This document shows positions 8,851 through 17,327 of a stretch of 64,000 nt of DNA, piece after piece (the stretch's first letter is position 1; each line of letters opens with the position of its first letter). Below the pieces are notes generated by a model that saw nothing but the letters and a program-made list of their open reading frames with translations, was not told the DNA's origin and did not search any database. This DNA is from Maridesulfovibrio sp. GTDB lineage: Bacteria > Desulfobacterota > Desulfovibrionia > Desulfovibrionales > Desulfovibrionaceae. The stretch spans positions 295,501 to 359,500 of the forward strand of contig NZ_OY762999.1 of NCBI RefSeq assembly GCF_963666665.1, given 5' to 3'. Made by a program: the position numbers and the translations under genes.

Positions 8851-8957
8851 CATCCGGTCAGGCTGTTATCGACAGCCTATTTCGTATGGTTAGAGCTGCT
8901 GAACTATTGCCCGGTCCTGAATAGAACCGGGCAACTTCCGGGCACCTTTTGCCATAC

Positions 8958-10943
8958 TTATGGATTCATTATTTCTTCATAACCTTCGATGAGATCGGTC
9001 ACTACTGAAGGATCAGCCAGTGTCGAAGTGTCGCCGAGGTTCGAAGTGTCGCCTTCAACGATCTTGCGCAGGATTCGGCGCATGATCTTACCGCTGCGGG
9101 TCTTGGGCAGGGAGGGAGCAAACTGGATTACTTCCGGTGCTGCCAGAGGGCCGATTTCTTTGCGGACGTGCATACGCAGGTCTTTGATCAGATCATCGTC
9201 CTCATCGTATTCAGCCTTGAGGGTTACATAGGCGTAGATGGACTGGCCTTTAACCTCATGAGGCATACCTACAACAGCTGCTTCTGAAACTGCCGGGTGG
9301 GAAACCAGTGCGGATTCGATTTCTGCAGTACCCAGCCTGTGGCCGGAAACGTTGATAACGTCATCTACACGGCCCATGATCCAGAAGTATCCGTCTTCAT
9401 CCCTGCGTGCTCCGTCGCCGGATTCGTATACGCCGGGGAAGCCCTGAAAGTATTGCTCTTTGAAGCGTTGTTTGTTGCCCCAGACTCCGCGCAGCATACC
9501 GGGCCACGGTTTACGGATAACGAGGAAGCCGCCTTCGTTGGGACCGACTTCTTCGCCGTGGCGGTCCACAATTGCCGCATCAATACCTGGCAGCGGGAGG
9601 GTTGCTGAACCTGGTTTAAGCGGGGTGGCATACGGCAGGGGAGAAAGAATATGTCCGCCTGTTTCTGTTTGCCACCAGGTATCAACGATGGGCAGTTTTT
9701 CGTCACCGATATTTTCGTGGTACCACATCCATGCTTCGGGGTTGATGGGCTCACCAACCGTGCCGAGAATGCGCAGGCTGGAGAGATCGTATTTCTTGGT
9801 CCACTGGTCGCCTTCGCGCATGAGTGCACGGATTGCGGTAGGAGCGGTGTAGAAAATATTTACCCTGAATTTTTCGCAGACCTGCCAGAATCTTGCCGGG
9901 TCCGGGTAGGTCGGCACGGATTCAAACATGATGCTGGTAGCACCGAGGGCCAGCGGTCCGTATACAATGTATGAATGTCCGGTTACCCAGCCGATATCGG
10001 CGGTGCACCAGTGAACATCATCATCTTTAAGATCAAAGACCCATTGGCAGGTATGGGCTGCGTAAGTCATATAGCCGCCGGTGGTGTGGAAAACTCCCTT
10101 GGGTTTACCGGTACTGCCTGAGGTGTAGAGGATGAAGAGCGGATCTTCGGAATCCATCAGTTCGTAGGGGCAGTTGTCGGTGATTTCCGGGTCTTCCATG
10201 AGTTCGGCCCAGAGGAGGTCACGGCCTTCAACTATTTCAATTTCATTGTTGGCTCTAGGAACGACAATGCACTGCTCAACAGAGGGGCACTCCTTGAGTG
10301 CTTCATCGGAGTTGGGCTTGAGCGGGATTTTTCTACCGCCGCGCAGAACGCCGTCACCGGTGATGTGTACTTTTGCGCCGCAGTCGTTGATGCGGTCACG
10401 CAGACTGTTGGAGCTGAAGCCTGCGAAAATGATGGAATGGGGTGCGCCGATTCGGGTACAAGCCAGCATTGCGATAGCCAGTTCCGGGATCATGGGCAGG
10501 TAAATGGATACTCGGTCTCCTTTCTGCACGCCCAGTTTTTTGAGCACGTTGGCAAAGCGGCATACTTCGCGGTGGAGCATGTCGTAAGTATAGACTTTTA
10601 CTTCATGGTCTTCCTCGCCCTGCCAGATGAGTGCGGCCTTGTTGCGACGGCCGTTTTCAATGTGGCGGTCAAGGCAGTTGGCGGACGCATTGAGCTTGCC
10701 GCCTTCAAACCATTTGATTTCCGGTTTGTCGAAATCATAATCAAGAACGTTATCCCACTTCTTGTCCCATGTGAGCAGTTCGTCAGCGCGTTCGGCCCAG
10801 AATCCTTCCATGTCGTTGATGGAACGGTCATAGATGGCTTTGTATTCTTCAAGGCTTTTCACGCATGCGCCGGGAAAATCGGCAGGAGGATTAAAGAGTC
10901 TGTTCTCTTTGGAGAGACTTTCAATTTTGTGTTCTTCAGTCAT
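8958..10943 (-). CDS. acs: Acetyl-CoA synthetase (AMP-forming)
   Basis: A 661-residue acetate:CoA ligase of the ANL superfamily. It has the N-terminal ACAS domain, the AMP-binding P-loop YTSGSTGKPKG near residue 278, the TWWQTETGGH acetate-pocket motif, YESGDGARRDEDGYFWIMGRVDD (hinge) and PKTRSGKIMRR near residue 620, whose lysine is the site acetylated in the family to switch the enzyme off. It makes acetyl-CoA from acetate, CoA and ATP. ATG at 10943 has GGAGGCC just upstream on the minus strand (CAGGAGGCCACCTC). The upstream gap carries an array of LytTR-type repeats. Confidence 0.97.
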   Translation of the reverse strand: MTEEHKIESLSKENRLFNPPADFPGACVKSLEEYKAIYDRSINDMEGFWAERADELLTWDKKWDNVLDYDFDKPEIKWFEGGKLNASANCLDRHIENGRRNKAALIWQGEEDHEVKVYTYDMLHREVCRFANVLKKLGVQKGDRVSIYLPMIPELAIAMLACTRIGAPHSIIFAGFSSNSLRDRINDCGAKVHITGDGVLRGGRKIPLKPNSDEALKECPSVEQCIVVPRANNEIEIVEGRDLLWAELMEDPEITDNCPYELMDSEDPLFILYTSGSTGKPKGVFHTTGGYMTYAAHTCQWVFDLKDDDVHWCTADIGWVTGHSYIVYGPLALGATSIMFESVPTYPDPARFWQVCEKFRVNIFYTAPTAIRALMREGDQWTKKYDLSSLRILGTVGEPINPEAWMWYHENIGDEKLPIVDTWWQTETGGHILSPLPYATPLKPGSATLPLPGIDAAIVDRHGEEVGPNEGGFLVIRKPWPGMLRGVWGNKQRFKEQYFQGFPGVYESGDGARRDEDGYFWIMGRVDDVINVSGHRLGTAEIESALVSHPAVSEAAVVGMPHEVKGQSIYAYVTLKAEYDEDDDLIKDLRMHVRKEIGPLAAPEVIQFAPSLPKTRSGKIMRRILRKIVEGDTSNLGDTSTLADPSVVTDLIEGYEEIMNP

Positions 10944-11024
10944 GAGGTGGCCTCCTGAGGTCTTTTTTAAAGTGCATGTGTCAGCAGAAAATTATTACCG
11001 GATGTCTAGAGTTATATACATTTT

Positions 11025-11137
11025 TCCGTTTGCCTGCACATGCTTTTCGATAAACGGCGGCAGAAAATCACTTAGCGGGAGTAAAAACCGTTTGGCGGAA
11101 AGTTTGTGCCGTTTACCCGCAGAAGATACCGTTTGCT
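11025..11137 (+). promoter_or_regulatory. Array of CCGTTT repeats (candidate LytTR sites) upstream of acs
   Basis: Four direct copies of nCCGTTTrC on the plus strand begin (at CCG) at 11026, 11088, 11109 and 11129, spaced 62, 21 and 20 bp, that is about 6, 2 and 2 helical turns. A fifth copy is inverted at 11051-11057. ACCGTTTGG at 11087-11095 is a perfect match to the LytTR consensus. Most of the 280-bp gap between acs and the divergent glycosyltransferase gene is otherwise featureless, so either gene could be the target; the same pair before the MFS gene favours acs. Confidence 0.5.
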
Positions 11138-11222
11138 GTGAGTAGCGTTGTCTGCGTAGTTAAGGTATACCCTTAAAAAGATAACAAATAAACCTTACGA
11201 AGGGCTGCCGGAGGCATCTTTC

Positions 11223-12770
11223 ATGAAAGCGCTAGTCATAAATCTTACCCGATTCGGAGATCTTTTACAGACCCAGCCGGTAATCACTGCCCTTGCTGAT
11301 CAGGGCTACGAAGTCGGGGTTATGTGTTTGAAAAATTTTGCCGGGGCTACCCAGCTCCTGCGCAATGTGGCTCGGACTTTTTCACTGCCCGGAGCCTCTC
11401 TTTTGGCTTCTCTTGACCGGGACTGGCGCGAGGCAATTAATGTATTTGAATCATATTGCACCGAAATTGAAGAATCGTTTGATCCGGCACTGGTAATAAA
11501 CCTGACCCCATCCGTTTCAGCGCGGTTGATTACCCTCAGGCTGGGTAGGGGGCGTGAAGTTCGCGGTTTTGCCATGGACGATTTCGGATTCAATGCCGAC
11601 ACTTCCAGCTGGGCCGAATTTCTGCAAATGGCGTCCGCCAACCGCGGCTCCAGTCCTTTTAATGTGGTTGATCTCTTCTGCAAAGTCGCCGGAATTAATC
11701 GGCCCGCACCTTTTGAACTGGCTGACCCTGCACCGGAAATGAAGGTTGCGGCCCTGAAAATGCTGGAGAATCCTGCTCCCGGAGCAAAGGGTTTTGTTGG
11801 CTTTCAACCCGGAGCCAGTGAGGACCGCAGGCGGTGGCCGGTTGAGCATTTCAGGAAGCTTGGCCGCAGGCTGTGGAAGGAAAAGCGATTGGTCCCGGTT
11901 CTGCTTGGTACTGAAGGCGAGAAGATGTTGGGTGAGCGTATTCTGCAGGGAGCTGAATTTCCGTCCGTAAATCTTATGGGAGGGACATCCCTGCCGGAGC
12001 TTGCGGCAGTCCTGCGCCGATTAGACCTGCTGGTGACCAACGATACCGGAACAATGCACCTCGCTGCCGGGTCCGGTACTCCGCTGGCGGCTATTTTTCT
12101 CGCAACTGCACAGCCGTGGGACACTGGTCCTGCTGCTGCAAACCTGTGCTGTTTTGAGCCTGATCTTGATTGCCATCCCTGTCCATTTGGTAAGAAGTGC
12201 GCTTATGAAAATATCTGCCGCCGGGAAGTTGAACCTGATGTCGTTTTTGATGCTGTATCTTCTTTTATTGATAGTGGAGAGTGGCCCCGCATTGAAAACA
12301 GGGGAGTGCGTGCCTACCTTACCGGGCATGATGAAAGGGGGATGATTTCCCTGACTTCTCTTTCCGGTCATACACAAAGTGATCGGCATAAGTGGATTAT
12401 TTTGCAGCGTGAACTTTACCGTCGTTTTCTTGACGGTGACGAACTTGTTGCAGCAGAACTTCCCAAAATGGAGTTCTCTCCTGATTTGCGGACCAGACTG
12501 CTCAGTGCGCTTAACAGCTGTCGGGATGTTCTCTTTTTACTGAGCAAACAGGTAGTGATCCTTCAGGTCGATCCTATTGAAGCCATGAAAATGAAGTTTT
12601 TAGCTAACCTGCAAAAAATACAGGATATATTGTCATCGTGTCCTGAGCTTTCAGTGCTTTCCTCCATGTGGATGATCGAATCCAGAACCCATGAAAGTAT
12701 GGAAGGGGTTATGGATCAGTTGAATCGGTATATGGCATTGGTAGGAGCTATGTCTGCTTCTATTGAATAA
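11223..12770 (+). CDS. Glycosyltransferase family 9 protein with C-terminal extension
   Basis: A 515-residue protein. Residues 1-370 are a GT9 (heptosyltransferase-like, GT-B fold) enzyme: MKALVINLTRFGDLLQTQPV is the N-terminal glycine/aspartate loop and VTNDTGTMHLAAGSGTPLAAIF the donor-binding motif. A cysteine-rich stretch, CHPCPFGKKCAYENICR, follows. The last ~145 residues are helical and not part of the usual GT9 enzyme, which is about 350 residues. RBS GGAGG lies 8 nt before ATG. It is followed by two small helical-protein genes; together they may serve glycosylation of a surface structure or flagellin, but that is inference from arrangement only. Confidence 0.85.
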   Translation: MKALVINLTRFGDLLQTQPVITALADQGYEVGVMCLKNFAGATQLLRNVARTFSLPGASLLASLDRDWREAINVFESYCTEIEESFDPALVINLTPSVSARLITLRLGRGREVRGFAMDDFGFNADTSSWAEFLQMASANRGSSPFNVVDLFCKVAGINRPAPFELADPAPEMKVAALKMLENPAPGAKGFVGFQPGASEDRRRWPVEHFRKLGRRLWKEKRLVPVLLGTEGEKMLGERILQGAEFPSVNLMGGTSLPELAAVLRRLDLLVTNDTGTMHLAAGSGTPLAAIFLATAQPWDTGPAAANLCCFEPDLDCHPCPFGKKCAYENICRREVEPDVVFDAVSSFIDSGEWPRIENRGVRAYLTGHDERGMISLTSLSGHTQSDRHKWIILQRELYRRFLDGDELVAAELPKMEFSPDLRTRLLSALNSCRDVLFLLSKQVVILQVDPIEAMKMKFLANLQKIQDILSSCPELSVLSSMWMIESRTHESMEGVMDQLNRYMALVGAMSASIE

Positions 12771-12773
12771 TAT

Positions 12774-12789
12774 TGGCATGACTCTTGTA
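12774..12789 (+). promoter_or_regulatory. Possible sigma-54 promoter
   Basis: TGGCATGACTCTTGTA resembles TGGCAC-N5-TTGCA with correct GG to G spacing but GT instead of GC at -12. It lies 64 bp upstream of the 12853 gene. Sigma-54 drives many motility genes in Desulfovibrio, which would suit the FlgN-like neighbour. Confidence 0.3.
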
Positions 12790-12852
12790 TTAAATGGGGT
12801 GTACCGGACCAACCGGAAAAAATTACGTACCTAATTTAGGAGGAGAGTCATT

Positions 12853-13458
12853 ATGATCGTTATTGATGGAACCAAAACTGATCTCGATATCAGAAGCTTT
12901 GAAAATCTTGAGCAGGTTTTTGACAAGGTGATGGAAGACGGCCACCTTGATGACCGCATTGTAACCGACGTTAAGGTTAACAATGAACCTTTCAGTGAAA
13001 TTTACCCCAACCAGTCGGAAGATATTGAAACATCCGAAATCGACAGCCTTGAAATCATCAGCGCATCCGCTGTTGAAATGGCTACTGCCATTACTCTTGA
13101 ACTTTATAAGGTTGTGAACATCATGGCCGGCGGCGGCAAGCAGGTTGCTGAACTTTTCAGACAGGCAGACGATGCTGAAGCCCTTGAACTCTATCAGGAT
13201 CTTCTTGATGTTGTCAGGGATTTCCTTGGCATGGTCGGTAACCTGCGCGATCATTTTTCTATTAAACAGAGTGATGATTTCGAAAAGGTCGTGGAAGATT
13301 TTTCCGGTCTTTTCACTGAAATGACCGAAGTCCTTGAAAACGAGGACTGGATTTTACTGGCTGATTTGCTTGAATATGAATTCCTGCCTTCTGTTGAGAA
13401 ATGGAAGACTGTTATCTCCATCATTCGTGAGGATCTCCGGGAGGTAGCCAAGAGGTAA
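12853..13458 (+). CDS. Hypothetical helical protein
   Basis: A 201-residue acidic protein with no signal peptide or membrane segment. I do not recognise it. The first ~75 residues look like a small alpha/beta domain (MIVIDGTKTDLDIRSFENLEQVFDKV), and the rest is predicted long helices rich in leucine and acidic residues (ALELYQDLLDVVRDFLGMV, FSGLFTEMTEVLENEDWILL). The RBS AGGAGGAGAG is very strong. It is followed 5 bp later by another small helical gene, so the two form one transcription unit, possibly driven by a sigma-54-like promoter at 12774. Confidence 0.75.
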   Translation: MIVIDGTKTDLDIRSFENLEQVFDKVMEDGHLDDRIVTDVKVNNEPFSEIYPNQSEDIETSEIDSLEIISASAVEMATAITLELYKVVNIMAGGGKQVAELFRQADDAEALELYQDLLDVVRDFLGMVGNLRDHFSIKQSDDFEKVVEDFSGLFTEMTEVLENEDWILLADLLEYEFLPSVEKWKTVISIIREDLREVAKR

Positions 13459-13463
13459 CTGCT

Positions 13464-13817
13464 ATGGCCCAAACCTTGGAACTTCTGGATCAGGCTCTTG
13501 AAATCGGATATGAAGAGTTGAGATTTCTTGTGGCGGGCGAGGTGGACGATGCCTTTGATGCCGCAGAAAGGAGAGGTGTTCTCACCGATAAGGCTCTGGA
13601 AACGAAAGAGAGCGTGAGTCTGGATGAAATTCTGGAAAAGCTTAACAAGCTCAAGAACCTGCAGGGGCAGCTTACTGCGGAGGCCAAGAAACTCCATGCA
13701 TCGTTGCGGCAGGACATAGGGCGGGTTAAGAAGGAAAGTACCCGCTTCAAGGGGTACGGCAGTGTCGCACGCGGCACCCCCTTGATTGCCAATCGCTATA
13801 TTAACAAGGTTGGATAG
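13464..13817 (+). CDS. Small helical protein, FlgN/FliT-like chaperone candidate
   Basis: A 117-residue, almost all-helical protein (LDEILEKLNKLKNLQGQLTAEAKKLHASLRQDIGRVKKE). Its size, N-terminal heptad pattern and a C-terminal basic, small-residue tail (FKGYGSVARGTPLIANRYINKVG) resemble flagellar export chaperones of the FlgN type. The resemblance is structural only and I would not assign it firmly. It starts 5 bp after the 12853 gene and is followed by a strong terminator, closing the unit. Confidence 0.7.
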   Translation: MAQTLELLDQALEIGYEELRFLVAGEVDDAFDAAERRGVLTDKALETKESVSLDEILEKLNKLKNLQGQLTAEAKKLHASLRQDIGRVKKESTRFKGYGSVARGTPLIANRYINKVG

Positions 13818-13867
13818 ATTGCAGGACGATACATAATACTGTCCTTCTGCGTAACCACGGTACAATT

Positions 13868-13900
13868 ATCCCCCGCTGACTGAGTCGGCGGGGGATTTTT
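13868..13900 (+). terminator. Rho-independent terminator
   Basis: ATCCCCCGC...GCGGGGGAT stem, 13868-13895, followed by TTTTT. Its loop holds TGACTGAGTC, the same core as the palindrome starting 28 bp later. Confidence 0.9.
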
Positions 13901-13922
13901 GGGTTATTGGGGAGTTGTTTTT

Positions 13923-13971
13923 ATTTTATTTGACTCAGTCAACTAAATTAGTTGACTGAGTCAAATAAAAT
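13923..13971. promoter_or_regulatory. 49-bp perfect palindrome, probable MarR-type operator
   Basis: Two 24-bp arms around a single A at 13947, with no mismatch. Each arm contains its own smaller palindrome: TTGACTCAGTCAA at 13930-13942 and TTGACTGAGTCAA at 13952-13964, centres 22 bp apart (two helical turns). This suits two MarR dimers bound side by side. It lies 45 bp upstream of the MarR-fusion gene at 14016, so autoregulation is likely. Confidence 0.75.
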
Positions 13972-14015
13972 ATGCAGGGTCATAGCTGAATTTACTAAAT
14001 AAGCAGGTGATCAAT

Positions 14016-14939
14016 ATGACAGTCAAGCAGGATTATGTTGAAAGAGTTCGGAGTTTTAATAGATTTTATACTCAGGTTTTAGGTTTGCTGCACAGTAAGT
14101 TGCTCAAGTCCGAGTATTCTCTGGCAGAGGGGCGCGTTTTGTTTGAGCTGGGGCAGGTTGAAATGGCTGTAGCAAAGGATTTATCAAATGAGCTTATGCT
14201 TGACCCTGCATATCTAAGCAGGCTGCTGAGCAGATTTGAGAAAAAGGGATTGATCGTCAAAAAGAAATCTTCCGATGATTCGCGCAGACAATATGTTTCT
14301 CTTACATCTGCTGGAGAGGTTGAGCTTGCAAGATTGCAGGATTTGTCAAATTCTCAGATCAAGGAATCATTGAGCCATGCTGATTCTGAACAGCAGAAAC
14401 AGCTTGTTGCGGCGATGGGGGATATTGAGAGAATTTTTAATTCCGGTAAGTCTTCACGGGAAACTCTGGTCATTCGCCCTCATAAATCTGGAGATATCGG
14501 GATTATCGCATATAAGCATGCCGCATTCTATTCGGAACGATATGGTTTTGATGTGACTTTTGACGCCTATGTCGCTTCTGCCCTGTCTGAATTCGTCCTG
14601 AATTATAATTCGGGAAAAGAGTATTTGTGGGTTGTGGAAGAAGGGACAACTCCGGTTGCGTTTATCGCGATTGTTATGGTTGATGATGAGGTTGCCCAAT
14701 TGCGCTGGTTTTTAGTCGACCCGCACCTCAGGGGGAATGGTATAGGTAAGAAATTGCTTAGTGAGGCTGTGGAGTTTTGCAGGAGCAGGAATTATAAAAA
14801 AATAATCTTATGGACTGTCGAAAATCTTCAAGTTGCCCGGAAACTATATGGTCAGTTCGGTTTTGAAGTCAGTAAGACTAAAACTCATGAAATATGGGGA
14901 CAGCATCTTACTGAGGAATTGTGGGAATTACAGCTGTAA
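14016..14939 (+). CDS. MarR-family regulator fused to a GNAT acetyltransferase
   Basis: A 307-residue two-domain protein. Residues 1-145 are a MarR winged helix (YSLAEGRVLFELG, LDPAYLSRLLSRFEKKGLIVKKKSSDDSRRQYVSLT, the recognition helix and wing). Residues 150-307 are a GNAT acetyltransferase with the acetyl-CoA loop in LVDPHLRGNGIGKKLL and the family's last strand in ARKLYGQFGFEVSKTKTHEIWG. Such MarR-GNAT fusions are known as stand-alone regulators. I chose ATG at 14016 with AGGTGA 5 nt upstream over GTG at 14007, which overlaps that ribosome-binding site. A 49-bp palindrome upstream is the likely operator. The substrate is unknown. Confidence 0.9.
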   Translation: MTVKQDYVERVRSFNRFYTQVLGLLHSKLLKSEYSLAEGRVLFELGQVEMAVAKDLSNELMLDPAYLSRLLSRFEKKGLIVKKKSSDDSRRQYVSLTSAGEVELARLQDLSNSQIKESLSHADSEQQKQLVAAMGDIERIFNSGKSSRETLVIRPHKSGDIGIIAYKHAAFYSERYGFDVTFDAYVASALSEFVLNYNSGKEYLWVVEEGTTPVAFIAIVMVDDEVAQLRWFLVDPHLRGNGIGKKLLSEAVEFCRSRNYKKIILWTVENLQVARKLYGQFGFEVSKTKTHEIWGQHLTEELWELQL

Positions 14940-14946
14940 GGCAGCC

Positions 14947-14990
14947 AAAAAAACAGGAGCTTGGTCTATAAACCAAACTCCTGTTTTTTT
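14947..14990. terminator. Bidirectional terminator between convergent genes
   Basis: AAAAAACAGGAG (14948-14959) and CTCCTGTTTTTT flank an inner GGT/ACC helix. T-runs exist in both directions. It serves the MarR fusion gene from one side and the PilZ gene from the other. Confidence 0.88.
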
Positions 14991-15010
14991 GGGCGAGGTT
15001 TTATTCTTCA

Positions 15011-15976
15011 TTATTTCAGCGCCATCTTGGCCCAGTCAATATTCTGTTCATTTTCATCGCGCATCTTTCCGGTGCAGGTGAATTCAACACCTACCCGGCA
15101 GGTTTGACCGTCCATGTTTTCCATGGATCTAATTTTTCCCGCATACCAGTACGGCTTGAAAACTTTCTGCCGGAAATTGAACATAAAGATACTGATCAGC
15201 ACGTCATCATCAATGTTGAATTTAGATTCCACAAGACCGGGAGACGCACCGACCCCGATACCTCCATTTGAAATGTTGATTACCTGATTGTCTTCGTGTC
15301 CGGTGGAGCGGGGGTCATATGAATTGACTGCTAGGTCCGGAATCCGGTCCGTAAATGTGGTGTCATCATTGTTCGGTTTGCCTAGCCAGAGCTTAACCCT
15401 GATGAACTGCTGGTCGATGACGCGTTTGCGTTTGTGGCGGCGTCTTTTGATTAGTGAAAATTTAACTGGAGGGCTCAGGACCATTCTGCCGCAGTTGCCG
15501 GTCTCGCATTCAATGGAGTCTATGGTTGACCTGAAGGAGTTTACCTTTCCGGCTGCGCTTTGTTCCGGAGGAAACATAAGTATCAGTTCTGCTGTAGGGC
15601 TGAGGCGCGAAATTCCGTTTTCCTCGATAATTTCGACACGCATATGGTCGGGCTTCACCGCAGTAAGAACACCCCGTCCAAGCACATTTTCATGCTCAGC
15701 GGCTGCGGCAATATCCATGATCGTTCCACTGTTTTGGAAAAATTGAACAAAATCTCTGGGGCCTTGGGGCTTCTGTTGCCTCTTGGGTTTGGGGCGTAGC
15801 AGTAGAAAAGCGAAAATAGCGGCCAGCAGTGCAAGCAGACCAGCTACCGAAAGAATCAGGTAAAGGGACTCCTGTGGCAGAGTGGTGAGAATTTTTTTGG
15901 CAGGAGCTATTACTTCTGCCTGAATCATATCGATGATGTATTGAAAATTAATTTTTTCCATTGTCAAATTTTCCAT
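15011..15976 (-). CDS. Membrane-anchored PilZ-domain protein
   Basis: A 321-residue protein with one transmembrane helix near residues 40-62 (LYLILSVAGLLALLAAIFAFLLL) and a basic juxtamembrane stretch. The cytoplasmic part has a YcgR-N-like beta domain and then a PilZ domain: RRRHKRKRV supplies the RxxxR motif and NISNGGIGV the second c-di-GMP-binding motif. It is therefore a likely c-di-GMP receptor at the inner membrane. A start five codons later (15961) is equally possible; it has GGAAAA 8 nt upstream. It is a single-gene unit convergent with the MarR fusion. Confidence 0.88.
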   Translation of the reverse strand: MENLTMEKINFQYIIDMIQAEVIAPAKKILTTLPQESLYLILSVAGLLALLAAIFAFLLLRPKPKRQQKPQGPRDFVQFFQNSGTIMDIAAAAEHENVLGRGVLTAVKPDHMRVEIIEENGISRLSPTAELILMFPPEQSAAGKVNSFRSTIDSIECETGNCGRMVLSPPVKFSLIKRRRHKRKRVIDQQFIRVKLWLGKPNNDDTTFTDRIPDLAVNSYDPRSTGHEDNQVINISNGGIGVGASPGLVESKFNIDDDVLISIFMFNFRQKVFKPYWYAGKIRSMENMDGQTCRVGVEFTCTGKMRDENEQNIDWAKMALK

Positions 15977-16194
15977 AGCGACTATTATTATGGTGTAAAT
16001 ATTTTTACCATCTATATATGTATGATCAGTGGCAGTTTAATGTCAATGTTACGTAATTGCTGGACTAAGAGGGATATTACGGCTAATCCTCTCCCTGACG
16101 TAGGGTTATTATTCCGGTGATTCTATCGGAAACCCATATAAAAGGACACCTTGTCCGCTTAGATTAACTACATTAAAAACAGGGCTGTTTTTAA

Positions 16195-17052
16195 ATGCTC
16201 GAAAGAACTTTTTGTCATCTCAAGGGAATTGGAAGCACAACAGAAGCCAAAATCTGGCAGGCTGGAGCGAATAGCTGGAGCGACATTCTTGATGGAGTTG
16301 CCGCACCCCTTTCCGATGCAAAAATGGATGAATTGGAAAAAGGCTGCGGTGAATCGAAGCAGAAGCTTGAAGAGTATGATGCTAACTGGTTTGCTGACCG
16401 CCTTCCTGCTTCCGACCAGTGGCGGATGTATTCTCATTTCCGAGATAATGTGGCGTATATTGATATCGAAACTACCGGTACTGATGCTCATAGTTGCGAT
16501 ATTACCACCATCGCACTTTGGAACGGTAAAGAGATAAAAACTTATGTTCAGGGCAGGAATCTTTATGATTTCGAAGAAGAAATCGCCCGTTATCCGCTTA
16601 TAGTCAGCTTTAACGGTAAATGTTTCGATGTGCCGTTCATTGAAAAATATTTCGGTATCAAGATTAAAGCCGCCCATATTGACCTGCGGTTTGTTTTCCG
16701 CTCTCTGGGGATTACCGGGGGCCTGAAAGGTATTGAGCGCTATTTTGGTATGGATCGCGGTGATGCTGCAGGGCTGGACGGTTATTTCGCTGTGCTGCTT
16801 TGGAATGAGTATGAGATGAACGGCGATGAGCGCGCCCTTGAAACACTTCTGGCCTACAACGTGCTGGATAGTGTGAATCTGGAAAATCTCATGATCAAAG
16901 GATATAACCTTCATATTGAGAGATTCTCCCAGCATGATCTTACTGCCATTGCCGAGAAGGCCGAACCATTGAACCCATTTAAAGCCCACCGTGAAGTTGT
17001 GGATAGAATCAGGGCTAAATATTCCGGGGAAGGATCGTTTCGCAGATTCTGA
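16195..17052 (+). CDS. Ribonuclease H-like exonuclease (YprB type)
   Basis: A 285-residue protein. After an N-terminal helical part (TFCHLKGIGSTTEAKIWQAGA, reminiscent of a DNA-binding HhH-like turn) comes an RNase H-fold exonuclease domain: VAYIDIETTGTD supplies the DxE motif, VSFNGKCFDVPFIEKYF the second acidic strand, and LAYNVLDSVNLENL the last conserved aspartates. This matches the RNase_H_2 (YprB-like) family, believed to be 3'-5' nucleases. It has no close same-strand partner and ends at a terminator. Confidence 0.85.
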   Translation: MLERTFCHLKGIGSTTEAKIWQAGANSWSDILDGVAAPLSDAKMDELEKGCGESKQKLEEYDANWFADRLPASDQWRMYSHFRDNVAYIDIETTGTDAHSCDITTIALWNGKEIKTYVQGRNLYDFEEEIARYPLIVSFNGKCFDVPFIEKYFGIKIKAAHIDLRFVFRSLGITGGLKGIERYFGMDRGDAAGLDGYFAVLLWNEYEMNGDERALETLLAYNVLDSVNLENLMIKGYNLHIERFSQHDLTAIAEKAEPLNPFKAHREVVDRIRAKYSGEGSFRRF

Positions 17053-17113
17053 GTTATGCAATAGTCAGGTGTCATTTTTTGCCGCCTGAATGGAATGGTA
17101 TTTTTTGCCTGCA

Positions 17114-17148
17114 AAGGCCGTTTTCAGCTTTGAAAACGGCCTTTTTTT
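17114..17148 (+). terminator. Rho-independent terminator
   Basis: AAGGCCGTTTTC pairs with GAAAACGGCCTT around AGCTTT (17114-17143), followed by TTTTTTT. Confidence 0.92.
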
Positions 17149-17327
17149 ATGCAGTGTTAAAATTAATTAGTTTAATAAAAAAAGGGTTTTTACATAAGTT
17201 TCTAGACTTTTTTTATATAGAGAAATTACCTTTCTTAACAAATGGGAACGGTCTGTGCATTCTTCGGTTGGGTAGGTAAAGCATGCCTCCATGATTCTAA
17301 TATATGATGTTCGCAAGGAGTGTTGAA

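Noticed and set aside
8856..8935. Small regulatory RNA after acs, suggested by stacked hairpins
   Set aside because: No promoter is visible; the hairpins are more simply the 3' end of the acs transcript.
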